DNA of 64,000 nt from Dichetophora obliterata (GCA_963920525.1 OY986438.1:74048136-74112135), one strand, 5' to 3'. Shown: positions 35,549-46,649, counted from the first letter of the stretch. Numbers and translations are program-made. The notes: a model not told the origin generated them from the sequence alone.

Positions 35549-35830
35549 AGGCCTGTTACTAATAACAGTGCCATTAACTCTTTGAATCCTTTAATTCATT
35601 AGTTATCCGCTATTGTCTGGCTGCTAGTTACATGTAACCTTGTTTTAATTAAAGTTTTAAGCGGTGATTTCATAAGTAGCATGTTGGATCTATGCCGAGC
35701 GTACAGAAACCATTAGACCGCAAACTTTAAAAAACTAATACAGACTACCGAGCCTTACAGCAAACTAAAAATTTTATAAGGACATTTTTATTTCATAGCA
35801 AGTTTAACACATGTGAATCAAAAATAATAT
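35549..35830. repeat. Internal part of TIR element family Y, in intron 3 of the SAM gene
   Basis: Matches 36905-36976 plus 38390-38605 closely (TTAGTTATCCGCTATTGTCT, TAACCTTGTTTTAATTAAAG, TATGCCGAGCGTACAGAAAC). This copy has no hAT insertion, so it also acts as an empty-site reference. Confidence 0.75.
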
Positions 35831-36976
35831 CTTTATTTTACAAACAATTTTTTTCTGTTTTTTTTTTTTGTAAAAATTGTAAAATTTATTTCAGTTTTAG
35901 AAAAATGCTATCAATATTTAAATTTGGGATTTGTAAAAACTACTCCATCAATTATTTATTCACTTTTAATTATTTATTACAACTATTATGGTTTACTTAC
36001 TGAGTTAACGGGGTTATTGTACAGCGAAGAGTGTTGGCCTCCTAACCAACTATCAATTTGGCTGTACACAGACACTGTCTGATCATCAATATTAAACTGA
36101 AAAGAAAATATGTTGATGGAAATAAGTAAATTCGGAAAAAGTCTACTTAATGAATACTTATTTACATTTTCTTTTCTCCACTTCAGTAATTTTTCCCGAA
36201 ATTCAGCTCGTATTCCTACCACTGGTAGTAAGTCTTTAATGTCTTCGACTGACAGAAACTTCAGTGTTTCTACAGTAATTTGATTATCTATAAGAATTGT
36301 ATAATACAACAAAGGTATATTTTATAAAAAACTAATACAAAAGAATTAACAAAACATACAGATATCGTACTTTTGAGAATAGAAAATATTTCTTGCAGAT
36401 TCCATTCATTCAAGAGCACTTGCAAATTTTCTTCATGTTCGCACATTTTGTTTAAAGGAATAAAGATATCTATTATGATGGAAATAAACATATATATTTT
36501 ATAAATATTATTATTTATTTTCTGTTTTCTTATAGGCTCTAGGTCAATTTTAATAGTGCCCATAAAAACTAGGTTTGATATACATTCTTTTTAATTTAAC
36601 CCATTTCAAATTGTATGTTTCAATGTTGAATATGTCAAGTCCCATTGTTTTTCTTAAGGAAAGTAAACTAGAAAAATTTAAAGTTTTTCTTAGGAAAAGT
36701 CATTTAGAAAAATGTATGATTACGAGATCTCGTGTTCGTTTAGAGCTCGATAACGACTCTTTATTCGTTTGGTATTTATTAAGATAGTTCATAAAATAAA
36801 AATGTATTAAATTTTCAAGTATTTCTACTATTCTATTAAAATTTTAAGAACAAAGTAATTTTCTTTGATTCTTATGTGAAAAACTTTTTATAAGATAAAA
36901 GGAATATTACTAAAAACAGTGCTATTTACTCTGAATCCTTTAATTTATTAGTTATCCGCTATCGTCTGTCTGCGAG

Positions 36977-38389
36977 CAAGCGCGTCGGAAGCTAATTTCA
37001 TCTGGGGGGGCAGTACAAATGGGGGGCAGTACAAATGGTGGTGCAAAAAAAGTTCACCAAAATTTCTTCAAAGAAACATGAATGTGAATAAACAAATTTT
37101 TTATTTTAGTTTAAAATAAAAAAAATATAAAAATATATAAAAAATATTAAAATTTCATTATATGTAGTCCCGATGGTGCAGTGCGTCTACGCGCTTGCAC
37201 GGGCAATCACAAAGATTTCTGATGACGCGTTTAGCACGCAGAAATTGTACAATAAAATCAATTTGCTAGTGGTTTTTTTCCTTTCATATTGAAAAAACTT
37301 TGTTGTTGTTGTTGTTTCTTTAGAAAAATTCGTTAGAACAATTAATTGTTTCTAACTTTGACCTTAAGCTCGATAAACGATTTTAAACTGTCAAACAACT
37401 AGAATTTGTATTTAAAATCAAGTATGATTTAAACTATCAAACATTTAGAATTTGTATTTAAATCATATAAAGTCAACATAATTTCATTATTTTTAAAAGT
37501 TCTTCCAATTTCAATATTAGAGATCATTCTTTAAAGGATCTTTCATATGGTAATATGAAAATATAAGAAATAATGGTTACTTTTATAAAGCAAAACTAGG
37601 TATATCTTTACATGGTTTAAATGCAATAAGGTACAAAAAGTTATATCAATTTAAATTATTCCAAAATGTTTCTTTCTGTCCTTGCGAGAAACAAACTCTT
37701 TCACCACCTCCATCGAATTCAATTCTTCGGTTTTATCTTTGTGAATGTGTATAAGTGCCGCATGAGTGAGTCGTTTCTGTGTCATAGTTGCTCGAAGATA
37801 CGTTTTAAGTCGTCTTAGTGCACTAACGCTTAGATGAAGCTGCTGATGCAGGCACAGTCAAAAACAAAGCAATAAGTTTTTCAACTTAATTTAATAGTTT
37901 TTTACAGTATCCGAATTTTTTTCAAATTGGGATACAATAACACTACAATTTAAAGGTGTTTGGCCAGGCAATTGCTTCAGCATTATAAGTTGCGCGTGGA
38001 GGTAGCTCCCATCAAAGTCATCTGCATAAAAATCTAGTTTTGTTTTTAGATTTTGTTCAGAAGGCACTTTTCCGTTCAAGGCTTTGATTACAATATTACA
38101 GTATTAGGCTACATACTTAAGGGTGCTTTTAAACTGAAGTGGTGGGTTTGCAGTATAAACTCTACATTTTGTTCTATCTTTTTGAAAACACAGAGAAAGA
38201 AAATGGTTATCCGCAAGCATGCTTATGAAGAAGAAAGAAAGAAGAGGAAAATATATAATACAAAAATATTATCGTTGTAAAAAAAACTGATATTTTGAAT
38301 AACTTTTGAAGTTTTCTTTTTAAATTGTTTATTTAGCTAAAAAAGTGGGGGGCAACTGCCCCCCTTTCCCCACGCTTCCGACGCCAATG
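36977..38389. mobile_element. hAT element copy 1 (internal deletion derivative)
   Basis: An 8-bp target duplication TCTGCGAG flanks it (36969-36976 and 38390-38397). Ends are CAAGCGCGTCGGAAGC and the complementary CATTGGCGTCGGAAGC, next to a G-run and a C-run. It lines up with hAT copy 2 except that about 2.3 kb (40011-42300 of copy 2) is missing; the join is near 38095. A minus-strand transposase remnant (37680-38090) has lost its frame. A SINE lies inside it. Confidence 0.9.
37161..37479 (+). mobile_element. tRNA-headed SINE inside hAT copy 1
   Basis: AATTTCATTA occurs at 37151-37160 and again at 37480-37489, a 10-bp target duplication. The corresponding place in hAT copy 2 (about 39405) has a single AATTTCATTA, so it is the empty site. 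The head has an A-box-like GATGGTGCAGTGCG and a degraded B box. The body contains TTGTTGTTGTTGTTTC and a TAGAACAATTAATTG-type segment. The tail holds two related units of about 45 bp (TCAAACAACTAGAATTTGTA). Confidence 0.85.
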
Positions 38390-38797
38390 TCTGCGAGTTA
38401 TATGTAACCTTGTTTTAATTAAAGTTTTATGCGGTAATTTCATAAGTAGCATGTTGGATTTATGCCGAGCGTACAGAAACCATTAGACCGCAAATTTTAA
38501 AAAACTAATACAAACTACCGAGCCTTACAGCAAACTAACAATTATAAAGGGCATATTTATTTCATTACAAGTTTAACACATGTGAATCAAAGAAAATGAA
38601 TTTATTTAACAAATTTAAATAAGAAAATGGTAAAGTCGCCATGGAGGCGTAGAAATACTTGAAAATTTAGAACGTTTAAATTTTATGAACTTTCTTAATA
38701 AAGACCAAACGAAGAACAATTCGTTAACGAGCTCGAAACGAATACGAGATCTCAGATCCATACATTTTTCTAATTGTATAAATTAAAACTAATTTTT

Positions 38798-39080
38798 TTT
38801 AACCGACTTCAAAATAAGAGTGGGTAGAATTTTAACAAAACACGATCAAGAAAGTATGCGAAATTCTACAAAGGAGGTGTCACTATAAACAAAACACTGT
38901 ATATCGAATAGTATTGAAACTAGGGTACTAAAATGCGTTACAAAACTGGGTGGAGTTATTTCGAAAATTTATCATATTCTCTAAAAAGGAAAATATAAAA
39001 ACTTATAAAAAAACTGAACTAAAAATAAATTTAAATTACTTTTCCTATAAGTTTCTTGGTCAAATTTGATAATTTATTTA
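38798..39080. repeat. Repeat related to the 44.6-kb foldback element
   Basis: Begins AACCGACTTCAAAATAAGAG. It shares GATCAAGAAAGT, CATATTCTCTAAAAAGG and TTAAATTACTTTTCCTAT with 44650-44930, in the same order. Non-coding fragment. Confidence 0.6.
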
Positions 39081-39571
39081 CATTTGGGCATTTCTACGGT
39101 CAAGCACGCGACATTCGTTGCCTTTTAGGTGCAAAGAAGTAAAGAAAATGATAAAAAATTTTTGTTTTTATTTTTCGATAGCATTTTCGAAACATTTACT
39201 AAACATTTACAAAAACAACTACATTTTTGAAATAGTTCAGATCAAGCGCGTCGGAAGCTAATTTCATCTGGGGGGGCAGTACAAATGGTGGTGCAAAAAA
39301 AAGTTCACCAAAATTTCTTCAAAGGAACATGAATGTGTTTAAACAAATTTTTTATTTTAGTTTAAAATAAAAATATATAAAAATTTATAAAAAATATTAA
39401 AATTTCATTATTTTTAAAAGTTCTTCCAATTTTAATATTAGAGATCATTCTTTAAAGGATCTTTCAAATGGTAATATGAAAATATAAGAAACAATGGTTG
39501 CTTTTTTAAAGCAAGACTAGGTATATCTTTACATGGTTTAAATGTAATAAGGTACAAAAAGTTATATCAAT

Positions 39572-40010
39572 TTAAATTATTCCACAATGTTTCTTTCTGT
39601 CCTTGCGAGAAACAAACTCTTTCACCACCTCCATCGAATTCAATTCTTCGGTTTTATCTTTGTGAATGTGTATAAGTGCCGCATGAGTGAGTCGTTTCTG
39701 TGTCATAGTTGCTCGAAGATACGTTTTAAGTCGTCTTCGTGCACTAAAAGAACGCTCAGATGAAGCTGCTGATGCAGGCACAGTCAAAAACAAAGCAATA
39801 AGTTTTTCAACTTCATTTAATAGTTTTTTTACAGTATCCGAATTTTTCGCAAAATGGGATACAATGCCACTACAATTTCAAGGTGTTTGGCCAGGCAATT
39901 GCTTCAGCAATTTCATCTGCAAAAAAGTCATCTGCATAAAGATCTAGTTTTGTTTTTAGATTTTGTTCAGAAGGCACTTTTCCGTTGAAGGCTTCGATTA
40001 CAATATTTTC
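39572..40010 (-). pseudogene. hAT transposase C-terminal (dimerisation) region
   Basis: Minus-strand 39793-39572 reads FLTVPASAASSERSFSARRR, then LKTYLRATMTQKRLTHAAL and IHIHKDKTEEL. This is the hAT dimerisation motif (ASSERSFS..RRLKTYLR.TM). Upstream, NGKVPSEQNLKTKLDLYADD is readable but a frame change and a stop intervene near 39,870. The catalytic core is not found within the element. The same region in copy 1 is more decayed. Confidence 0.85.
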
Positions 40011-40068
40011 CAACGATTCCAGAGTATCAAGATCTGTTCAAATGTACAATAAGATTTACAAAGTGCCA

Positions 40069-40144
40069 GTTTACACTAGCTTCACTCAACCGACTCACCG
40101 AATGTTAAATCAAAGTAAGTCGGTTGAGTGAAGCTGGTGTAAAC
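40069..40144. repeat. Perfect-looking hairpin, 27-bp arms
   Basis: Arm 40069-40095 (GTTTACACTAGCTTCACTCA, then ACCGACT) pairs with 40118-40144 with one mismatch around a 22-base loop. It lies inside hAT copy 2, in the part deleted from copy 1. It may be a very short foldback insertion or a hairpin RNA source. Confidence 0.8.
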
Positions 40145-40889
40145 ATGCAAAAATAAAAAAAAGTAAAATATCAACCTGTTTGATCGAATCTAGCCGTTAT
40201 CTCATTTGAGGGAAGAACTAAAATTTCGAAATAATCTTTTCGTAGCCGATCATATAATGGCAACTGTATTAAAGGAACCGGATTTGATGTTTCTTCAAAG
40301 CGTCGAGGTGGATTTTCATCAGCTAATTTACAGTAGGGACTTTCGCATGGTCCAAAACATTGGACCAGCATGTCGGATTGTACAACATGTAGTGCCATGC
40401 GTAAGCTAAAACGATAGTCGAAATTTTTGGTTTTTTTCTGCCGATTGTACAATATTGTACAATTATGTAAAATTACTGCTCAATTGTTAGGGCATCTAAA
40501 AGTTGCTTAGCTATTAGCCGGATGTGTTCTGCTTGAGAGTTTGCAATTAATGATGTTGCTTTACAAGTTAGATCGTTCGAACTAAAGCTCTGCAAAGAAC
40601 CATCCAAGAACACCAGTTGTGTGTTGTTATTTTTTCTTATATCTACTTGTATCTGTTTCGCTCTCTAAGCATTGAGTATGCATGGAATATTTCGCATTTA
40701 GATAACGATCTGCGGTATGATTCATAGGTATGAGAGAGTGAAATTACCAAGTATCAAAAATACTAGTTTGAGCACATACAGAACAAACAGATATATCGAT
40801 ATTACTGTTATCTTTATTTGGAATATCTGGAGTATGTGACGTTGCAAGCATAAAGATTAAAGAGCGAAATAAACAACAAAAAAAGAAAT

Positions 40890-41885
40890 AAAGTTTTGAA
40901 ATAATAGGGTTGCCACCTAATAATATGTATTTTTAAGAATTTTAAACATAATTTAACAGTATTAGGGAGTCACTGATTTCGAATCTGAAGTCAGAATTTT
41001 AAAATGCAAAATGGTGGATAGGGTTGCCACCTTAATTTTTTGTATTTTTATGAATTCGGGGCTGGCAAAAAAAAATGGTACATCAAAAATGGGTCGCTGA
41101 ATCCGAATCCGCGGTCAGAATATTTAAATTATAAACTTTTGAAATAATAGGGTTGCTTTTACTTTTGAAAATACATATTATTAGGTGGCAGCCCTATTAT
41201 TATAAAATTTTATCATTTTGAAATTCTGACCACGGATTCGGACTCAGCGACCCATTTTTGCGTACCATTTTTTTTGCCAGCCCCGAATTCATAAAAATAC
41301 AAAAAATTAAGGTGGCAACCCTATCCACCATTTTGCATTTTAAAATTCTGACTTCAGATTCGAAATCAGTGGCTCCCTAATACTGTTAAATGATGTTTAA
41401 AATTCTAAAAAATACATATTATTTGGTGGCAACCCTATTTTTTCAAAACTTTATCATATTGAAATTCTGGCCACGGATTCGGATTCAGCGACCCATTTTT
41501 GGTGTATCATTTTTTTTTTGCTAGCCCCGAATTCATAAAAATACAAAAAATTAAGGTGGCAACCCTATCCACCATTTTGCATTTTAAAATTTTGAGTTCA
41601 GATTCGAAATCAGTAACCTCCCAATACTGTTCCCTCATGTTTAAAATTCTTAAAATAAAACATTTTTAGGTGGCAACCCTATGTGTAAAAAAATTTTCGA
41701 ATTTTGAAATTCTGAAAACGGATTCGGATTCAGCGACCCATTTTTACCCTTTAGTTCGCGCCAGCCCCGAATTCGTAAAAATAAAAAAATTAAGGTGGCA
41801 ACCTTATCCAAATTTTAAAATTCTGACATCAGATTCGAAATCAGTAACCCCCCAATACTGTTTCCATATGCTTAAAAATCTGTAT
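40890..41885. repeat. Satellite block: one inverted and three direct units of about 240 bp
   Basis: Units start at GGTGGCAACCCTAT near 41183, 41425 and 41669 (periods 242 and 244). They carry ACGGATTCGGATTCAGCGAC, GCCAGCCCCGAATTCATAAA and TTCAGATTCGAAATCAGT in fixed order. The first unit, 40890-41155, is the same sequence in reverse orientation, giving a head-to-head junction near 41,150-41,180. The GGTGGCAACC motif also occurs at mid-unit, suggesting an older half-unit duplication. Confidence 0.9.
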
Positions 41886-42619
41886 TTTCAAATACAAAGA
41901 GAACTATCTGGAATATCCATATTGAATGGATATATCCATTTAAAAAAGGGTTAAAACAGATACTCCACTTAGAGGAACAGATAAAGAAAAAAAAAAGCTT
42001 ACACTACAATGAGAGCCAGAGAAAGAGATGATAAGCTCTCTGCTTATTCCAAAGCATGTAAGCATATGTTCAGTTCTACTCCTTGTTGTATTTGTACCAA
42101 TTTTATCAGGTTTTTACTTGTTTTATCTGTTTGTACAGATCTGTTTGTATGGTTCGCTGCAGACCTTTAGTTCGAACGCTCAATCAAATAGTCCCATTTG
42201 TTTTCCATCTAACTTATCGTACAACATGTCGTCCAATATGGAAAGCCCCTAAGAACATGTCAAATTTTTTCTTACCAGAGTTGCAAAATTAACAAGCATT
42301 AAGCTACATACTTAAGGGTGCTTTTAAACTGAAGTGGTGGGTTTGCAGTAGAAACTCTACATTTTGTTCTATCTTTTTGCAAACACAGATAAAGAAAATG
42401 GTTATCCGCAAGCATGCTTACGAAGAAGAGAGAAAGAAGAGGAAAATATAAAATACAAAAATATTATCGTTGTGAAAAAAACTGATATTTTGAATAAATT
42501 TTGAAGTTTTCCTTTTAAATTGTTTATCTAGCTAAAAAAGTGGGGGGCGACTGCCCCCCTTTCCCCCCACTTCCGACGCCAATGGTTCAGACGATTTGAT
42601 CATCATGGTTAATGCATTT

Positions 42620-43400
42620 ATGTACAAATTGCTTAAATTAATAAAATTAAAATTTTTCTTTTAGATAAAATCATAAAATAATAAGTTTTTAATGAGTTTT
42701 AATTTTTTGGAAAATTAATTAATTTAGTAATTAATTAATAATTAAAATTAAGTTTTAATTTTAGAAATTTTCCTGTGGAAATTTCCCATTTATAGTATTG
42801 TATTCGAAATCTAATTTTATTATTTTTTTCTAATTTATTTTATTATCATAAATATATTAATGGTATTCAGTGAACAACATACATATATACTGAAAGCGTG
42901 TAGCTATAAGTTTACGCTAAGCGCTTCCACGAACCCACCCTGAATAAAAAACAGAGTAAGCTGCGTAATTGTTTTACTAAAATGAAATTGCCATCACAAA
43001 ATTCTTTTCAACTTTACAGAAATTTTAGAACGATTAATTAATGCTGTAAACTTACGGAACATACGCTGTTTACATCACCAATATGGCGTTTATTGAATTC
43101 CACTATTAATTTATTTATGAATATAAAAGCTTTGAAGTCGGCGCTAATCCTTGCCACACAATCATGATATGTTTTCTATCCCTTCACTGCCAATACGAAA
43201 GAGATTTATCGAAAGCGTTAATTTAATAAAAGTCTGGCTATATTAGCGCCACCTTTAGTTTTTATATTCATAAATAAATTAATATATTTATGATAATAAA
43301 ACAAATTAGAAAAATTAAAATAATAAGATTTCCAACATTATATAAATTAATAATCAAGTTCGACCAAGAAACTAATAGGAAAAGTTATTAAAATTATGTT
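42620..43400. mobile_element. Foldback-like element carrying family X element
   Basis: The left part (TAATTTTATTATTTTTTTCT, TTATTATCATAAATATA) and the right part (43225-43400) are inverted relatives of each other and match the arms of the 44.8-45.9 kb element. The family X element is inserted in the left arm. The centre has GAAGTCGGCGCTAATCC and its inverted relative TATTAGCGCCACC. Borders are estimates. Confidence 0.5.
42857..43112 (-). mobile_element. Small TIR element, family X, complete copy of about 255 bp
   Basis: Ends ATGGTATTCAGTGAAC and (reverse complement) AGTGGAATTCAATAAAC. ATTA flanks both sides and is a possible target duplication. Internal GTAAACTTACGGAACATACG and TACGCTAAGCGCTTCCACG match the other copies. 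Non-coding. Confidence 0.7.
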
Positions 43401-44649
43401 TTACGTTGTAGTGACGTTGAACTCGTTTTTTTTTTTTTGTTAAAAGTTTTTATTTATACATATTTCTGTTATATCCGTTGTCCAATTTATAATTTTTCAA
43501 TATACACATAACAAATGAAGATGGCGTACTTTTTTCTGTGATATTTTCTCACAAGGTACGCCATTTTGTATATCGTGAAATTTCGCCGAATTTTTTAAAG
43601 AATTATGGTTTTTTGTGTTGTATGTTCTTATCATACAAATTTTATTATTGAAACTTTACATATATAATTGAACTTAAGCCATTATTAGTAAGCGAAATTC
43701 CATGATATTATAAAATATGGTGTACCTATAGTAAGAAAATATCGCTGAATACATAAGTTATATAAAAATTATAAGTAAGCCATTTTCTTAAGCACTGTAT
43801 ATGTTGGACACTAACATATTACGAACATATAATATTATCACTCAGCTACACCTTTAATTAATATAAGTACTTACCAATTTAAAGATATTTCCATTTATTT
43901 CACTTTATTCACATTTATTTCAACAAAACTTATTTCACAATTAATTTAATAGCAATCTGACTGCATTCCAATCCAGCACTTCTTTGCTCTACAATAGCCC
44001 AACGTTAACTGACGCGCAATAATTGACAAAAAGGGTTAATCACTAGTTCAACAAGCAATACGTACAAGAGCGAAAGAGACAAGTTTGCAAAATATGTATA
44101 CAGGATTTCTGTTACCTTTTTAAGGCAGTGTTGCCATCTTCAATTTTAAGTTTTGGTATCATCACTTGACCACTAATTGTAGGCATGTGACGTCACATTT
44201 AAATGAATGTGGCGCATTCTAAAGGACACAAAGTCATGTAAAAAAATTTTTTAAATTACATAATAAATATCTGTTTATAATTTGATCATCAAACAACTGA
44301 TTTGTAGTTAATACTTTCGATTATATAAAAAGTATATCCCCAAAATAATTTAAATAAAAAATAAGTTAAAAAAATAAAACCCGAAAAATAAAACCCTCTA
44401 AAAAGTATGAAACAAGAAAATATTCTCATCTGAAATTGGTATGCCCAAACTATTCAACATATTTTATCTATTAAATGAACAACTTACACAAAATATATTT
44501 TATTGTATTCAAAACTATTTCATAGTGATTATATTATGGTGGGTAAATATTTTTAAGTTAACTTATTTCAGTCCAATCTTATCCATATCGTTAACATATT
44601 TTAATGATATAGTCTACAAAGATTCTATTGTTTTAAAATAAGCAATTAT
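43401..44649. other. A+T-rich stretch, no gene recognised
   Basis: Short ORFs only. It contains a TGACGTCACAT sequence near 44,188 and nothing else that I can name. Confidence 0.5.
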
Positions 44650-44822
44650 TACAAATTATGGTCAAGAAAGTGGGCGTTATTCGATATAGGAGAGTGAAAA
44701 TATTAGAAAAACACTACGTCAAATAATATTGACACTAGTGCACTGAAATTCGATACAAGAATGGGTTGAATTAATACCATATTCTCTAAAAAGGGAGAAA
44801 TAAAAGCTGTTTTAAATAAAAA

Positions 44823-45860
44823 CTTACTTCAAAACCACTTCAAATTAAAAAATTGTTTTAAATTACTTTTCCTATTAATTTCTTGGTAAAATTTGATAAT
44901 ATATTTATATAAATTACTTTATTGTAAATCTTATTATATTAATTTTTTCTAATATGTTTTATTATCATAAATATAATAATTTCTTTATGAATATAAAGCA
45001 GGGACCGAAAATAACTGTTTTATACAATTTTAAACTGAAAAAAGGTATACAGAAAAAGTTGCCGGTGGACTTTTTTAAATGTACCATTATTATCGTAATG
45101 GCAGCAGCTTCACGAATATTTAACGACTTTTAAATTTTTGACTGTCAATACAATAATAGTTAATATTAAATGTCGAGTTAATATTAACTGTTATTTTATG
45201 CCTTTAATTTTTTCGGGAAAAAAATAACTTTTACGTTTGACTTAGTTTTTAGGTAAAAAACAATAGTTATTTTGTGTCTTTTATTATTTCGGTCAAACAT
45301 ATCAGGCTACCTTTACTTTTTCGAAGGCATCTTGACCAAATAAAAAACTATTAAAACTAAAAATAGTTTTATAGCTCAAAATGTGCGCACTGATGATATG
45401 ATAAAAATTGCAAGAAACTTTTTTTGCCGTTCAAGCGGGCATTAAAAAATTTAAATTGCCTGATATTTTTGGCCGAACAGATTAAAGGCACAAAATCAAA
45501 AAACAGTTATTTTTGCCCGAAAAAATAGAAAGCATAAAACAAATAGTATTTTTGACGGGAAAAATAAAAGTTAAATGATATTTGTTAATATCTGACTTTT
45601 TTGATAAATACCATAACCCATTCGGTTCCTGATATAAAGCCTTTAAAGCGTGTGCTAATATTATCCGACTTTTATAAAATTGACGCTTTCACTTCAAAGC
45701 TTTTATGTTCATAGAAAATTAGTACATTTATGATAAAAAAATTAATATAATAAGATTTACAATATAGTAATATTAATAAATGATCAAATTTTACCAAGAA
45801 ATTAATAGGAAAAGTAATTTAAAATTATTTATTAATTTTTAGTGGTTTGAAGTCAGTTGT
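44823..45860. mobile_element. Long-arm foldback element, interrupted by a hAT-type MITE
   Basis: The left arm 44823-44998 (CTTACTTCAAAACCAC, TTAAATTACTTTTCCTAT, TGTAAATCTTATTATATTAA) matches the reverse complement of 45700-45860 over about 165 bp. Sequence related to 38830-39000 continues left to about 44650, so the true left limit may be further out. No coding. Confidence 0.65.
44999..45631. mobile_element. hAT-type MITE with perfect 8-bp target duplication
   Basis: ATATAAAG occurs at 44991-44998 and 45632-45639. The ends are CAGGGACCGAAAATAAC and (reverse complement) CAGGAACCGAATGGG. The CAGG start and 8-bp duplication are hAT traits. The 633-bp interior is non-coding and rich in inverted TAACTTTT-like segments. 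Confidence 0.9.
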
Positions 45861-46649
45861 TTTAAAAAAAGAATTTTGTATGAAAATTTTAAATAAGAAA
45901 TATTTTTTACGTTTTCGTCAGTTAATTTTGAAATTTCATATAGATGCAAGAACATATCTCTCATTTGCTCAGATAACGTCATAACGCAATAAAAGTCATT
46001 TTGCATAAAACGCATTTAAAGTTTTCAATTTACTCACACCTTGTATAAAGACATAGAGGCATTTTATCTTCTCACGCGGAGAATATTGAAAATAACATGA
46101 AATTTTTACACAATATGAAACATGATATAAAGAACAATTCTGCATCATTAAACCAAAAATCTTGTTTTTGAGTTATGACGTTATTCGAGCAAATTTTTTA
46201 TTCGTTTTTTATTTTTATGATAATTATAACGAACAAATTTTATAACGTTCGTTCTTTCTTACAATAAAGACTTCTTTTACTAAAAAATGATCAATGCAAA
46301 ATTTTAATTTCCAAACTGTACAAAGAAATCAAAACCCATGAACTCCATAAATAAATACCTAATATTTTCACCGCCATCTTCTTCATAAGATAATTTTTTT
46401 ATATATTTGAAGCTTTTACTTAAAAAAATGTTAAAAAAATAAAAAATTAAAACGAATTTTGAAATTAATCCCATTAATAATAAAACATTGCTCAAAGCAA
46501 TTGTAATAATTAAAAAAGGTCTTCAAAACTTCTTAAGCAATCAAAATAATGTAACTAAATAACTATGTTCAACATGTCTACCTGGCAACTCTGTTGACAA
46601 TTATGTAGACAAGATCAGGCCCAAGGTTCATAAATAAGCCTTGATCAGG

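Larger units (their letters stand above)
33700..36446 (-). pseudogene. Uncharacterised spliced gene with a SAM-like domain, multicopy arthropod family
   Basis: ATG at 36446. Exon 1 (36446-36371) and exon 2 (36287-36166) encode a SAM-like fold: LLNEWNLQEIFSILKNNQIT, then LKFLSVEDIKDLLPVVGIR. Exon 3 is 36096-36001, exon 4 35416-35201 (GRSVIEFYKCNNFLLESHRL) and exon 5 35144-34853 (YYFIPRGRRKNPGEKLYDKY, acidic tail). These join in frame through GT-AG introns of 83, 69, 584 and 56 bp. Further down come WEDFKKSISLFYDS (34,650), then SGNFTISDAQESFTLFLNC and IQPIIIVVGADIYQLKDFY (33,960-33,790), and a stop near 33,700. Frameshifts lie near 34,855 and 33,890. I recall these blocks from unnamed arthropod proteins; no biochemical role is known to me. 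SAM domains mediate protein contacts. It lies 0.34 kb upstream of the C2H2 gene. Confidence 0.6.
36704..38773. mobile_element. TIR element family Y, host of hAT copy 1
   Basis: The first 95 bases (TTAGAAAAATGTATGATTAC, then TCGTTTAGAGCTCGATAACG) match the reverse complement of the last 95 (38680-38773) with roughly 15% differences. Without the 1.4-kb hAT insertion the element is about 650 bp. It is non-coding, and no clear target duplication is visible. Confidence 0.7.
39243..42584. mobile_element. hAT element copy 2 (longer copy)
   Basis: It starts CAAGCGCGTCGGAAGC and ends TTCCGACGCCAATG. GTTCAGAT (39235-39242) and GTTCAGAC (42585-42592) are a target duplication with one change. The left 770 bp and right 290 bp match hAT copy 1. 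The interior holds a hairpin, a satellite block and little readable transposase, so it is not autonomous. Confidence 0.9.

Noticed and set aside
40890..41885. CRISPR-like or short-spacer array
   Set aside because: Units are 240 bp with no unique spacers, one is inverted, and the DNA is clearly eukaryotic transposon sequence.
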